A stretch of 64,000 nucleotides of DNA from Bacillus rubiinfantis. Lineage in GTDB: Bacteria; Bacillota; Bacilli; Bacillales; Cytobacillaceae. Location of the stretch: positions 264,374 through 328,373 of the forward strand of contig CCFE01000030.1 of the NCBI GenBank assembly GCA_000752035.1, read 5' to 3'. Below the pieces are notes generated by a model. It was not told the DNA's origin. It saw only the letters and a program-made list of their open reading frames with translations, and did no database searches. Both the position numbers and the translations under genes were made by a program. This document shows positions 18,241-27,286 of the stretch, piece after piece (position 1 is the first letter of the stretch; each line of letters opens with the position of its first letter).

Positions 18241-19183
18241 AGTCTTTCCTCCGGAATAACAGATATAAGAAAATGCCGCTTCCGATTACACCGACCATGA
18301 GACTGATCGAAATCTCATATGGAAAAATAATCAGGCGTCCTAAAATATCACAAACCAAGAGGAAGATTGCGCCAAGTAATGCCGTATGCGGCAGTGTTTT
18401 TTGTAAGTGGTCACCTTTAAAAATGGAAATAATGTTAGGGATAATCAAGCCGAGAAACGGAATTGTTCCAACTGTTAACACAACGGTTGCCGTGATTAAA
18501 GCAACAAGTATTAATCCAATATTAACAATCCGCCGATATGGAAGTCCTAGGTTCTTTGAAAAATCCTCCCCCATTCCCGCGACCGTAAAGCGATTCGCGT
18601 AAAAATAAGCGATTATTAAAATTGGTACACTTATGTAAAGTAGTTCATAACGTCCTTTCATAATCATTGAAAAGTCACCTTGAAGCCATGCCGACATATT
18701 TTGGATGACATCAGCACGATAAGCAAAAAAGGTAGTCACGGAAGACAAAATATTACCAAACATTAATCCCACAAGCGGAATGAAAATGGCATCTTTAAAC
18801 TTAATGCGGTCAAGAATTTGCATGAACAAAAAAGTTCCAGCAAGTGCGAAGATAAAGGCGACTGCCATCTTCTCCAGCATCGATGCATTGGCAAATAATA
18901 GCATTGAAACTAGAATTCCTAATCTAGTTGCATCTAAAGTTCCCGCCGTTGTTGGCGAAACAAATTTGTTACGGCTTAGCTGCTGCATAATTAAACCAGT
19001 AATGCTCATTCCGGCTCCTGCCATTAAAATGGCCACTAGCCTAGGCAAGCGGCTAATCAAAAATATTTGCGTTTCTTCAGATTGCAAATCCAATAACTCC
19101 AATGGTGTAATACTGCTAACGCCGACAAACAACGAAGCAATAGACAACGCGATTAACGCTAATCCTAGATATTTAATCTTCAT
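18233..19183 (-). CDS. yclN: Iron-siderophore ABC permease (YclN-like)
   Basis: A 316-residue FecCD-family permease and the first gene of the operon. GAGMSITGLIMQQLSRNKFVSPTTAGTLDATRLG (about residues 56 to 89) is the typical N-terminal half, and VGTIPFLGLIIPNIISIFKGDH (around 240) is the coupling helix region. The ATG follows GGGGAAGCC. Two Fur-box-like sites lie within 130 bases upstream, so iron starvation should induce it. The gene order permease-permease-ATPase-binding protein matches B. subtilis yclNOPQ. Confidence 0.92.
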   Translation of the reverse strand: MKIKYLGLALIALSIASLFVGVSSITPLELLDLQSEETQIFLISRLPRLVAILMAGAGMSITGLIMQQLSRNKFVSPTTAGTLDATRLGILVSMLLFANASMLEKMAVAFIFALAGTFLFMQILDRIKFKDAIFIPLVGLMFGNILSSVTTFFAYRADVIQNMSAWLQGDFSMIMKGRYELLYISVPILIIAYFYANRFTVAGMGEDFSKNLGLPYRRIVNIGLILVALITATVVLTVGTIPFLGLIIPNIISIFKGDHLQKTLPHTALLGAIFLLVCDILGRLIIFPYEISISLMVGVIGSGIFLYLLFRRKDYA

Positions 19184-19224
19184 GGCTTCCCCAACATTTC
19201 CCTTTTTTTGCTGTTATCAGTGAC

Positions 19225-19243
19225 ATTGAAAATCATTATCAAC
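19225..19243. promoter_or_regulatory. Fur box 1 upstream of the yclNOPQ operon
   Basis: ATTGAAAATCATTATCAAC matches the Fur consensus of GATAAT-type half sites in inverted orientation with few mismatches. It lies about 45 bases before the yclN start. Confidence 0.75.
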
Positions 19244-19292
19244 TACCCTTACAAATTTGATTATATCACCGTTATTATTGAAGTCAATGCTA

Positions 19293-19311
19293 ATTGAGAA
19301 TTTTTATCAAT
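19293..19311. promoter_or_regulatory. Possible second Fur box
   Basis: ATTGAGAATTTTTATCAAT is a palindromic Fur-like site 68 bases farther upstream, with the same TTGA(A/G)AAT ... TATCAA layout as box 1. Confidence 0.55.
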
Positions 19312-19468
19312 GATTTTTCAAAATCTTATCTAAACTTCAATTCGCAATAAAGTGAGACTTCCATCAGCGGGGGTCTTACTGCCCGTTAAGGCGGGATAAA
19401 AATACTCCTTTTACTTTAGTATCCTCATGCCCTTATCGACTTGTAATTTTTTACATTAGGAGAGAAGT

Positions 19469-19510
19469 ATGAACATACTGGACTTCCTGCCCCTCATACA
19501 CTCAAGTTAG
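19469..19510 (+). CDS. 13-residue leader ORF before the lipoprotein gene
   Basis: AGGAGAG lies five bases before an ATG that encodes MNILDFLPLIHSS. Its TAG stop codon forms part of the AGGAGGTG ribosome site of the lipoprotein gene, so translation of the two would be coupled. No family is recognised. It could be a chance ORF, but its ribosome site, spacing and stop overlap are all good. Confidence 0.4.
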   Translation: MNILDFLPLIHSS

Positions 19511-19522
19511 GAGGTGATGGGG

Positions 19523-20005
19523 GTGAAAAAAGGCATTGCCCTACTAATTGTTTTCACAATGTTTCTATTAACTGGCTGCTTTGGTGACCCTGTACAAGAT
19601 GACTTGGTTAATTACGTCAACAAAGAAATGAAGGAAGCCCAGAAATATGAAAAAGCTGCGGTTTCTGCCTATGAAAGCGTAACGGGAGCGAATTATATTG
19701 ATGATCAAACCTTGTATAATACATTAATCGATGAGGTTATTCCTAATTACAATGAGTTAATTAAGGAATTAGACGAGGCAAAGATCGAAACAGATGAACT
19801 AAGAGAAATACATGAAATTTATATTGAAGGTGCTGACATTCAATTTAGCGCGTTTACCAAAATCAAACAGGCATTAGAAGAACAAGACATCAATCTTATA
19901 CATGAGTCTAATGATATGTTAGCAGATGCCCGCAAACATATTCGAGATTACCAGAGCAAATTAACTAAATTAGCCAAGGAACATGATGTGAAGCTAAAAA
20001 AATAA
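19523..20005 (+). CDS. Putative small lipoprotein, unknown function
   Basis: About 160 residues. The signal peptide MKKGIALLIVFTMFLLTGC ends in a clear lipobox (LTGC), so the mature protein is anchored to the outer face of the membrane. The rest is highly charged and helical, probably a small helical bundle. I chose the GTG at 19523, eight bases after AGGAGG; the ATG and GTG just before it are too close to the ribosome site. The gene is flanked by a leader ORF and its own terminator. No family is recognised with confidence. Confidence 0.75.
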   Translation: MKKGIALLIVFTMFLLTGCFGDPVQDDLVNYVNKEMKEAQKYEKAAVSAYESVTGANYIDDQTLYNTLIDEVIPNYNELIKELDEAKIETDELREIHEIYIEGADIQFSAFTKIKQALEEQDINLIHESNDMLADARKHIRDYQSKLTKLAKEHDVKLKK

Positions 20006-20039
20006 CCTTTACACTATGGACATCATGCACAGCCTGGAA

Positions 20040-20073
20040 CCACCGATGTGCTACCGACGCATCGGTGGAATTT
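20040..20073 (+). terminator. Terminator after the lipoprotein gene
   Basis: A perfect 9-bp stem, CCACCGATG / CATCGGTGG, is followed by AATTTTT. It overlaps the 3' end of the convergent DUF418 gene, whose stop codon lies in the loop. Confidence 0.8.
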
Positions 20074-21046
20074 TTCCATAGGTCCCCATTCTCCATACCC
20101 ATTCCAAAGGACCAAAGTGAAAATACTTCATCCACACTGTACTAATGGTGAGCTGTATTATGTAAATTACCAGACAGATATAGAGTGTCTCTATTAATGT
20201 TATATCGCTATAAAATTGCAATATGTAACCAAAGAGATGAATCAGGAATGTTTGTCCTACATAGTTAGTCAATGCCATTCGGCCATAGCTTTTTAACGGT
20301 AACAGCAATTTTCTCACGTACTTTTGCTGCAAAAGCAGCACTGCCATGCCGACGTAAAAAGCAGATATAATCGGGCCAATGGCAATACCGATGTGGTAAA
20401 ACTGCTGAGATGCTGGATTTGATTTTTGATTGCCTATGCTTACTGCAAATGGTGCGTAATGGGCTTGAAGTAAAAGGCCCATACCACTGAAAACAAACAT
20501 AATAAGTGTGAAAGTGATCATTTTTTTCGGTGAAGTGTTTGTCAAAAAGCCATATTGCGCTGCTGCGATACCTAGAATCATTAGCGGGACTACCATCAAG
20601 AGTTTAAACGAGAATATCGCTAAACCAATCAGCATTAACGTAGCACATATGAGATTGAACAGCTTATTGGCCTTGTAAAAGGGTAATATTAGCAAACCGC
20701 TAATCGCATATACGGTCAACGCCTCTCCGGGATGAAATTGTACATGAAGGAGCCCGAAAGTAAATAATAGTGCCAGTCGCCTTAGATACAAAGCATAGCC
20801 ATTCTTTCCTCGTGCCTGTGCGCGGTTCATGAATATATAAAAACCGATTCCAAACAAAAATGTAAAAATCGTATAAAACCGTCCCTCCACCAATAGATTT
20901 AGCAGCTGCCAATAGACAGCATCAGCCGAATTTACAGGTAGAGAGTTGATTTCTAGTAAAGGGCCTATATTTACCAAAAGTATTCCCATTAACGCAAAGC
21001 CGCGTAAATAATCAAGCAGATCAATTCGTTTTGTTATTTCCATCAT
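20051..21046 (-). CDS. DUF418-family membrane protein (YeiB-like)
   Basis: About 331 residues with eight to nine hydrophobic spans. The N-terminal RIDLLDYLRGFALMGILLVNI and the TIFTFLFGIGFYIFM stretch are typical of the heparan-alpha-glucosaminide/DUF418 fold, and the C-terminal FHFGPLEWVWR is the DUF418 signature. The protein is a little shorter than many DUF418 members (about 380). Function is unknown; related acyltransferase-like membrane proteins are proposed to move groups across the membrane. GAGG lies five bases before the ATG. Confidence 0.85.
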   Translation of the reverse strand: MMEITKRIDLLDYLRGFALMGILLVNIGPLLEINSLPVNSADAVYWQLLNLLVEGRFYTIFTFLFGIGFYIFMNRAQARGKNGYALYLRRLALLFTFGLLHVQFHPGEALTVYAISGLLILPFYKANKLFNLICATLMLIGLAIFSFKLLMVVPLMILGIAAAQYGFLTNTSPKKMITFTLIMFVFSGMGLLLQAHYAPFAVSIGNQKSNPASQQFYHIGIAIGPIISAFYVGMAVLLLQQKYVRKLLLPLKSYGRMALTNYVGQTFLIHLFGYILQFYSDITLIETLYICLVIYIIQLTISTVWMKYFHFGPLEWVWRMGTYGKIPPMRR

Positions 21047-21108
21047 ATAAACCTCGTTGGTGCCCACTCGTTTCCTGCACCTTTTCCATTTTAGTTTTCA
21101 TGAAAAAT

Positions 21109-21151
21109 AAAAAGGGCAATAGCCCTAATAAACAGGCAACTACCCCTTTTC
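21109..21151 (-). terminator. Terminator of the CoA-transferase gene
   Basis: AAAAGGG and CCCCTTTT arms with inner imperfect pairing end in a T-run on the minus strand, just past the stop codon. Confidence 0.6.
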
Positions 21152-21170
21152 TTCTATCATATAGGAAAAA

Positions 21171-22685
21171 CTAGATTGTTTCTACTGTCGGCTGAAGCAT
21201 CGTTCCATCAGCAGCAAAGTTAATATGCCACGACAAAGCCTTTTCTAGAACATGCGGCGTTTGCCCGCCTCGTGTCAGTGCTTCATGATAATATTCTCGC
21301 AGCTGTTCACGATACATTGGGTGGGCACAATGCTCAATAATTAACTCCGCTCGTTCCCTAGGCGCCAGTCCGCGCAAATCAGCATATCCTTGCTCTGTCA
21401 CAATGACGTCGACATCATGTTCGGTATGGTCAACATGAGAAACAAACGGGACAATGCTGGAAATTTTCCCACCCTTTGCAATGGACTTCGTTACAAAAAT
21501 AGCTAAACGGGCATTACGGGCAAAATCCCCTGAACCACCAATTCCATTCATCATTTTTGTACCTAAAACATGTGTTGAGTTTACATTCCCGTAAATGTCC
21601 AATTCTAATGCAGTATTAATAGAAATCAATCCTAATCGGCGGATAATTTCTGGATGATTCGATATTTCCTGCGGCCGCATCAACAGTTTATCGCGATATT
21701 TTTCAAAGTTACCATACACCTGTTTCATTTTTTCTTCGGAAAGAGTTAATGAACAACAGGAAGCAAAATTCACCTTACCGGTATCAATCAAATCAAACAC
21801 AGCATCCTGTAATACCTCAGAATAGACGTCTAAGTCGGTAAATTCAGAATCTAATAAACCATGTAGAACCGCATTTGCTACCGAACCAATTCCTGATTGC
21901 AATGGCGCTAATTTTTTCGTTAAACGCCCTGCTTCTACTTCCTTTCGCAAAAAGTCAATTAGATGATTGGCCATAATTACTGTCTCTTCATCAGGTGGTA
22001 TAATCGTTGATGGAGAATCAAGCTGATTCGTAAACACAATCCCTTTAACCTTATCAATATCAACTGGTATTCCTGCAGTTCCAATGCGGTCATCTGGCTT
22101 CGTTAATGGAATCGGGCCTCTCTCTCCTTGCTTGCCCGGATCATACAAATCATGTAATCCTTCTAGATTGACTTGATGTGCTAAGTTTACTTCGATAATA
22201 ATAGCCTTTGCATTCAATGCAAAAGATAAGGAGTTTCCGACCGATGTGGTTGGAATCACCATTCCATCTTCCGTTACTGAGAACGCTTCCAATATTGCGA
22301 AATCAATTGGCTCCATTACCCCCGCACGGACCAATTCTGCAGTGTGTGATAAGTGTTGATCAACAAAAAACATATCCCCGCTATTTATTCTACTGCGCAT
22401 CGTTGGGTCAGCTTGAAATGGCAGACGCCTGCCAATTATACCTGCTTCAGCAAATAACTTATCTACATCTGAGCCTAACGACGCTCCCGTGAAAACATTG
22501 ACCTTGAACGATTCAGTCTCCGCACGTTTGGCCAAAGCAAATGGTACCGCTTTCACATCACCGGCACGTGTAAAACCGCTTAACCCTAATGTCATTCCAT
22601 CTTGAATCCATGATGCAGCTTCTTCTGGGGTTACAATACGATCCCAAAGGCGCTTGTCGCGTACCCGTTCAAATTTCTTATCCAT
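21171..22685 (-). CDS. Acetyl-CoA hydrolase/succinyl-CoA:acetate CoA-transferase family
   Basis: A 504-residue class I CoA-transferase of the Cat1/AarC type. The catalytic glutamate is Glu290 in DVYSEVLQDA, and GIGGSGDFARNARLAIF is the glycine-rich CoA-binding segment near residue 395. It swaps CoA between succinyl-CoA and acetate, or hydrolyses acetyl-CoA, in acetate metabolism. The ATG at 22685 was chosen because family members begin close to this DKKFERVRDK region and GGGAGTGG lies just upstream. A LytTR regulator gene precedes it on the same strand. Confidence 0.92.
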   Translation of the reverse strand: MDKKFERVRDKRLWDRIVTPEEAASWIQDGMTLGLSGFTRAGDVKAVPFALAKRAETESFKVNVFTGASLGSDVDKLFAEAGIIGRRLPFQADPTMRSRINSGDMFFVDQHLSHTAELVRAGVMEPIDFAILEAFSVTEDGMVIPTTSVGNSLSFALNAKAIIIEVNLAHQVNLEGLHDLYDPGKQGERGPIPLTKPDDRIGTAGIPVDIDKVKGIVFTNQLDSPSTIIPPDEETVIMANHLIDFLRKEVEAGRLTKKLAPLQSGIGSVANAVLHGLLDSEFTDLDVYSEVLQDAVFDLIDTGKVNFASCCSLTLSEEKMKQVYGNFEKYRDKLLMRPQEISNHPEIIRRLGLISINTALELDIYGNVNSTHVLGTKMMNGIGGSGDFARNARLAIFVTKSIAKGGKISSIVPFVSHVDHTEHDVDVIVTEQGYADLRGLAPRERAELIIEHCAHPMYREQLREYYHEALTRGGQTPHVLEKALSWHINFAADGTMLQPTVETI

Positions 22686-22865
22686 ATCCCATCCCACTCC
22701 CAAATATGAATCTACCATTATTTTATCCTACCATCATGTTTCAAAAGGAATTTCCGGGATATCTTACGTAAAATTCAGACAAAACAGCTATTCATGGGGT
22801 TAAAACAGAATATTTTTATGTATCAGATTTTTTAAAATAGTATTTTTAACCAACCATATCAGCTT

Positions 22866-23510
22866 TTAAAATCCCAGCAGCCTGCGAAAGTAGCTGGAAT
22901 ACGACTGACTTACTGGAACCCGATCACCGGTATCCATTGCCAAAATAAAAGTAGAGTGCGAGTCGGGAAAAATTTCTTTTATATGATTTACATTGACAAT
23001 ATACGAGCGATGGCAGCGAATAAAATAATCCTTTGGTAACACAAACTCAAATTCCTGGAGCGAATATTTATGAGTGCCACAATGTTCCTGTGTGTGAACA
23101 TATGTCCGTTTGTCCTTTGCTTCGAGATAGACAACCTGGGAGAATGGCACAGGAATCCAGCCATCATCCGTTTTTAGCGTCACAACCAATTTTCCGCTCG
23201 TCAGTGATGGGAAAATAGCCGTCACGCAGCCTTCCAGCCTGCCTTCATGAAAAAATGGAACAGCCATCCCATGGTAAGGAACCCCAAAAACTTCACGATT
23301 AATAAACTCTGACACTTTCTGCCGTGAATATATCGCTTTATAGGCAATCGTCCCCTCCTTTAATGGGTCCCCAGGTCGAATCTTCAAATCAATCCGCTTG
23401 CTTGGACGGTAATAAATATATTGGGATGTATTCGAAACCGCAATCGAAATCTCCTCCGAAAACAACTCACTAATCACATCCAACAGCGACACAACCGTAA
23501 TACTCTCCAT
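22866..23510 (-). CDS. LytTR DNA-binding regulator with a PAS-like N-terminus
   Basis: A 214-residue protein without a response-regulator receiver domain. The C-terminal LytTR domain (about 115 to 212) contains VYLEAKDKRTYVHTQ, DYFIRCHRSYIVNVNHI and VPVSQSY. The first 110 residues (IAVSNTSQYIYYRPSKRIDLKI, then GMAVPFFHEGRLEGCVTAIF) look like a ligand-sensing PAS/GAF-type fold. It probably reads a small molecule directly and controls the CoA-transferase gene 180 bases downstream; that link is inferred from position. The 180-base gap is AT-rich and may hold direct-repeat LytTR sites. Confidence 0.8.
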   Translation of the reverse strand: MESITVVSLLDVISELFSEEISIAVSNTSQYIYYRPSKRIDLKIRPGDPLKEGTIAYKAIYSRQKVSEFINREVFGVPYHGMAVPFFHEGRLEGCVTAIFPSLTSGKLVVTLKTDDGWIPVPFSQVVYLEAKDKRTYVHTQEHCGTHKYSLQEFEFVLPKDYFIRCHRSYIVNVNHIKEIFPDSHSTFILAMDTGDRVPVSQSYSSYFRRLLGF

Positions 23511-23564
23511 AAAACAACCTCCTCCCTAATTTTAATTCTCCGCACTAAACAACAAGTAAAAAAC

Positions 23565-24176
23565 TTACAACAATCGATAGATGAGAAATCGTTCTCTTTG
23601 GTCGCGTGTGTAGTCGTGGGGCAGGATGATTTCTTGTTTTAGCTGGAAGGGGGTTTCATTTTGCAGGTAGTAGATATAGTCCTCTGATGGGTAATAGAGG
23701 ATAATCTCGATTTCACGTGCCCGCTCTTCCGCTGATTGCATCATATTTTGTACTGTGCTTCTAAATATGTGTACCGAAAATGGGTTAAAAAAATAAAACC
23801 GATTGTCATCGTAGTGAATTTGATATTCCTCTGCTAAACAGCACCGAAAATGGATTTTTTCCAGCCGGTTCTTTGTTTTCTTTCCATACTTCACGGCATT
23901 TTCCAAGGCCGCAGCATATAGCGTTTGATTCATTTCAATTCCTACAACCGAAGCATGGAAAAAATAATGGATATAAAAATTCAGGCGTCCTTTTCCACAG
24001 CCAAAATCAACCACCCGGTCCATTGGTGTCAATTCATAATGAGCAAACAACTCTTCAAGGGCATGATAGGGTGTCGGCTCATAAGGATAATAGCGCAAAG
24101 GCTTTTGCTGTGGACCTTCTAATCGGATGCTTCCCGTATCAATATTAAGTAATTTATCAAAATAATGTTCTTTCAT
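23565..24176 (-). CDS. SAM-dependent methyltransferase, class I
   Basis: A 203-residue cytosolic protein with motif I VVDFGCGKGRL at residues 55 to 65 and the acidic loop VGIEMNQTLYAAA. FFNPFSVHIF replaces the usual catalytic post-II motif. The substrate cannot be told. The ATG at 24176 follows GAGGGG by seven bases. It is read in the same direction as the LytTR gene but may be a separate unit. Confidence 0.82.
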   Translation of the reverse strand: MKEHYFDKLLNIDTGSIRLEGPQQKPLRYYPYEPTPYHALEELFAHYELTPMDRVVDFGCGKGRLNFYIHYFFHASVVGIEMNQTLYAAALENAVKYGKKTKNRLEKIHFRCCLAEEYQIHYDDNRFYFFNPFSVHIFRSTVQNMMQSAEERAREIEIILYYPSEDYIYYLQNETPFQLKQEIILPHDYTRDQRERFLIYRLL

Positions 24177-24249
24177 TAGCAAACCCCTCTAGATGCTTCT
24201 CATTCATAGATTAATACAATTTTGGGAAAAACACACGTTAAAAAACGAA

Positions 24250-24279
24250 AACGCTTGGCATCTTTGGAAACCAAGCGTT
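24250..24279 (-). terminator. Terminator of the DUF1360 gene
   Basis: The stem AACGCTTGG / CCAAGCGTT with a 12-base loop is followed by TTCGTTTTT on the minus strand. Confidence 0.75.
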
Positions 24280-24312
24280 CTTACAGGAAAAAGCCACACC
24301 AATATCCAGGGA

Positions 24313-24651
24313 TTAAATTTTTGACTCAATTACCGCTGCTGCCCCAGCAACCGCCAGAATGAGAAAGAGCGGATACGTAATCGGAAAAAATGTATAAAGT
24401 AAAACAGTCACTGCAGAAACCCAAATGCCGCTGCACCAATAGCAGCTTAAAATCGAACCAATAAAATGCCTTAGTCCCGTTCCTTTTATTTCAACCGTTT
24501 CCTCAAACTGACCATCGGGGTGTTCAATGACTGTTACCTCTAAAAACGGCTTCCTTAAAAACGAAGTAATTTGATCAAATACAATCAAATGAGTTAAGCG
24601 AAAAGTGGCTAAAATAAGTATAACCAAATCTAGCCAATCAACTTGAATCAT
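24313..24651 (-). CDS. DUF1360-family small membrane protein
   Basis: 112 residues with an N-terminal hydrophobic helix, a short soluble middle (HPDGQFEETVEIKGTG) and two C-terminal helices around SCYWCSGIWVSAVTVLL, whose CYWCSG motif marks DUF1360. Members are common in spore-forming Bacilli, some linked to sporulation, but the function is unknown. It sits at the left edge of the spore-surface cluster, downstream of the JAMM gene and in the same direction. Confidence 0.75.
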   Translation of the reverse strand: MIQVDWLDLVILILATFRLTHLIVFDQITSFLRKPFLEVTVIEHPDGQFEETVEIKGTGLRHFIGSILSCYWCSGIWVSAVTVLLYTFFPITYPLFLILAVAGAAAVIESKI

Positions 24652-24688
24652 TGCTATACCACCTCACGATTTCAATGATTAAAATAAG

Positions 24689-25126
24689 CTAATCGATGAC
24701 GATTAGCTCTAACCTCTTTGCTTTTTGTCCATCCGTTTTAAAGCAGCCCACTTCCAGTCTGCCTCTATTAAATGACACAATCAAATATGCTAGCTGGTTA
24801 TAAGGATTATTTCTAATGTCACTGCTGGATGGAAATGCAGGGGCACTTGGATGTGAATGGAAGATTCCAATTAGTTCTTCTTTACCTCTCTCCATTTCAC
24901 AAACGGCCTGTTTAATAGATTCCTTAGACATATAAAACCGGTTCGGACTTTGGAGCTGGTTCTTGATTTTCCATAGTCTAGAGCCCATACCTTGTCTACC
25001 CGAAAGTAGCCCGCAAGCTTCTATGGGAATAGCAGCTTGACAATAGTCAACCATTTCTTGATACACTGCCCTTTTCATTATGAAATGTTCTTTTTTATCT
25101 TCAGTTTTTAAAATTCTTGGCTCCAT
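24689..25126 (-). CDS. JAMM/MPN-domain metalloprotease (M67-like)
   Basis: 145 residues that make up one complete JAB1/MPN domain. The zinc site is intact: Glu36 (in IEACGLLSG), then His90-x-His92-x-Pro, then Asp103 in the SSSD motif. Such enzymes cut isopeptide or peptide bonds. The start overlaps the end of the coiled-coil gene upstream by 19 bases, so it is co-translated with that protein. A later ATG (25078, MKRAVYQEM) is a possible alternative but has no ribosome site. A role in processing a spore or surface protein is a guess from context. Confidence 0.85.
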   Translation of the reverse strand: MEPRILKTEDKKEHFIMKRAVYQEMVDYCQAAIPIEACGLLSGRQGMGSRLWKIKNQLQSPNRFYMSKESIKQAVCEMERGKEELIGIFHSHPSAPAFPSSSDIRNNPYNQLAYLIVSFNRGRLEVGCFKTDGQKAKRLELIVID

Positions 25127-26046
25127 TGACTTCCATACACAGCTCCCTGTACTGCAGGCTGGGTTGTTTTATTTCGAAGTGTAAAAAAGTCCATTGTCGT
25201 TGAACTAGCGGTTTTAATATTTTGGGCGACTGTTTGAAATCCCCCTGGCTGTGCGGACATCATCCGACCCATCCAATCACCGTTTTGCTGGCTAGGTTGG
25301 ACAACCGGCTGCTGTTTCTGCCCCGAGTCTTCAGGCTTTGGCCGGAAAAATTGTTCACTGGATACAGGTTGAACGACTGCCGATTGTGTTGGTGGCTGCT
25401 TGATAAACTGCTTAATAAAATTCTCTCTTTCTTCTAAGCTTGCTTCTAAACCAGCAAACTGGGATTTCATTTGTTTCATTTGCTTTTCCCAAATTTCTCG
25501 GTCCTTTTCATATTGAGTAATTTTATCTTGATAAAGTTTCATTTCCTGTTTAAATTGTTCCAGCTGTTGGTTAAGTGTGCGTTCATGCTCCTTCTTTAAT
25601 CGATAAATCTCAACATCCTTAGCTTGTAAATCTGCTGCTAATTGTGCATTCCTCTGTTCCAATTCTTCCATTTTAACCAATGTGGCTTTCGTCTGCGTTA
25701 ACTCCGCTTTGAGTTCATCAATCTGCTTTGACCACGACCCTTTTTCAGCATCAAATTTTTGTGATTTTTCCTTGTAAATATTCACTTGACCCTGGATTTG
25801 TTCAAGCACTTGCAAGTATGCTTCTTTTTCATTCTGATAATGATCTGTCAGCATATTGAATTCTTCAATCTTTAACTCTAGATCCTCTTTTAAGCGAAGT
25901 TTCTCAGTTTCGAATTGTTCAAGCCGTGATAAGGAACTTTGTGCTTTCATTAAATCTGACTTCATGATTTCAATTTGATTTTCTAAATCGTTATGCCCTT
26001 CGTCTGATATCTCCACTTCATATTGGATTTCAACCATCTCTTGCAT
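25108..26046 (-). CDS. Coiled-coil protein A, probable spore-surface component
   Basis: 312 residues. A long coiled coil rich in Glu, Lys and Gln fills about residues 15 to 210, and a Gln/Pro-rich C-terminal tail follows. No enzyme motif is visible. The tail contains TTMDFFTLRNKT, which closely matches TANLTDFFSLKRK at the end of the second coiled-coil protein (29133 to 30587), so the two are related by architecture and C-terminal motif. The ATG at 26046 follows AGAGGGG. It is probably a structural scaffold; the spore assignment rests on its neighbours. Confidence 0.65.
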   Translation of the reverse strand: MQEMVEIQYEVEISDEGHNDLENQIEIMKSDLMKAQSSLSRLEQFETEKLRLKEDLELKIEEFNMLTDHYQNEKEAYLQVLEQIQGQVNIYKEKSQKFDAEKGSWSKQIDELKAELTQTKATLVKMEELEQRNAQLAADLQAKDVEIYRLKKEHERTLNQQLEQFKQEMKLYQDKITQYEKDREIWEKQMKQMKSQFAGLEASLEERENFIKQFIKQPPTQSAVVQPVSSEQFFRPKPEDSGQKQQPVVQPSQQNGDWMGRMMSAQPGGFQTVAQNIKTASSTTMDFFTLRNKTTQPAVQGAVYGSQWSQEF

Positions 26047-26310
26047 GAGCAACCCCTCTCCTTTTATACATAATAATTCTGTATTTTTTTGTAACCTTTC
26101 AATTGATAGGATACGTTTAGCCAATAGGATATGTTCCTTTATTTCCCTGCTGGATTATTTTTGGGCGATGAATCCTCAACTAGTTTCCAGCTTGTATTTT
26201 ATTGTTTTTTTTGAACACTCTTTTTCAATTAGAATATATTACTTATGGGTCAACTGTTAGGCATTACAACTTCCTGGGGAGGCGAGGGAAAAATACACAT
26301 CCGCCTAAAC

Positions 26311-26337
26311 ACAACATTGGGATAAACGCATAGTATA
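26311..26337 (+). promoter_or_regulatory. SigK-type promoter for the Cys-rich protein
   Basis: AC, 16 bases, then CATAGTATA matches the late mother-cell SigK consensus AC-N16-CATANNNTA exactly, about 50 bases before the start codon. The rest of the 340-base gap from 26047 to 26386 shows no gene. Confidence 0.6.
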
Positions 26338-26386
26338 CAGTAGGCTTAAGCCAAAAAGGAAAATAGAATGAGAGGATGGTTAATAA

Positions 26387-27139
26387 ATGGATATCAAATC
26401 CGTAAATGGCGGGCAAGAAACTCTTTGTATCAAAGTTAACAAAGTCTATGACTGGGTAACCCGCCAATCAGATGTGCCCCTGATTTCTTTTAATGCAAGC
26501 GACCTTGGTTCTACCTTGTTCTTTGACTGCCCAGGTGGTGTAACACCGACACCAGGATCAGATGACCCTTGTGCAGTCCTTGGAAATACATTCACGGTTG
26601 ATTGCTTTGTCACCGATGAAGATGGTAACCCTGTAGACCCGCTTGCACCCGGTTCAATTCTTTGTACGGAAATCCCACAGCCGGAAGGACGCCAAACTGG
26701 TACGTTTACCCTTCCAAATGGTGAAACAGTAACACTACAAAAAGTGAAAGTGTTGAAAAAAGGATTCATCGTTGTACGTGTCACAAACCCTCAGGGCTTG
26801 TCATGTACATCCTTACCGATACCATTTGCAGTAGCTGAGAAGTTCTTCCTATGTGCACCTCCAGGAACATTCTTACAATGTGAAATTACAGATTTTGAAT
26901 GTGACGCTAACCTAATCTGCCGCCCTGGTGCATCACCTGGAACCTTCACATTCCAACAGCTTGATATTTCAATTAATATGTGCCAAAACATTCAAATGGA
27001 AGCTTTAGTAAAACTTGAAATTACCGCTGACTTCTGTGCACCGCGCCCAGAATTACCATTTGTTTGCCCACCGTTGGCATTCCCGCCACAGTGCCCAACA
27101 ATCTTCCCTCCGAGCCCATCACCAAGTCCAACTGCTTAA
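26387..27139 (+). CDS. Cys/Pro-rich putative spore coat or exosporium protein
   Basis: 250 residues with about 14 cysteines and no signal peptide. The first part (ETLCIKVNKVYDWVTRQSDVPLISF) resembles the start of proteins seen in spore-forming Firmicutes with SPOCS/DUF3794-like domains, but I cannot fix a family. The middle is beta-rich with disulfide-type Cys spacing, and the C-terminus is low complexity (PPSPSPSPTA). With a SigK-type promoter and its own terminator, a cross-linked outer spore-layer protein is the best guess. AGAGGATGG precedes the ATG. Confidence 0.6.
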   Translation: MDIKSVNGGQETLCIKVNKVYDWVTRQSDVPLISFNASDLGSTLFFDCPGGVTPTPGSDDPCAVLGNTFTVDCFVTDEDGNPVDPLAPGSILCTEIPQPEGRQTGTFTLPNGETVTLQKVKVLKKGFIVVRVTNPQGLSCTSLPIPFAVAEKFFLCAPPGTFLQCEITDFECDANLICRPGASPGTFTFQQLDISINMCQNIQMEALVKLEITADFCAPRPELPFVCPPLAFPPQCPTIFPPSPSPSPTA

Positions 27140-27163
27140 TGGGCTACAAAGGCTCGGAAACTC

Positions 27164-27193
27164 GAGAGGAGAACGCTCCTCTCTATTTTTTTT
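27164..27193 (+). terminator. Terminator after the Cys-rich protein gene
   Basis: GAGAGGAG-aacg-CTCCTCTC is an 8-bp perfect stem with a tetraloop, followed by TATTTTTTTT. Confidence 0.9.
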
Positions 27194-27286
27194 GAAAACA
27201 TTACTGCTTTACTCATGGAAAAACTTCATCCACATACAATGTAAAGATAAAGATAATGTGATTTTTTAAAAAGGAGGATTTGACCC

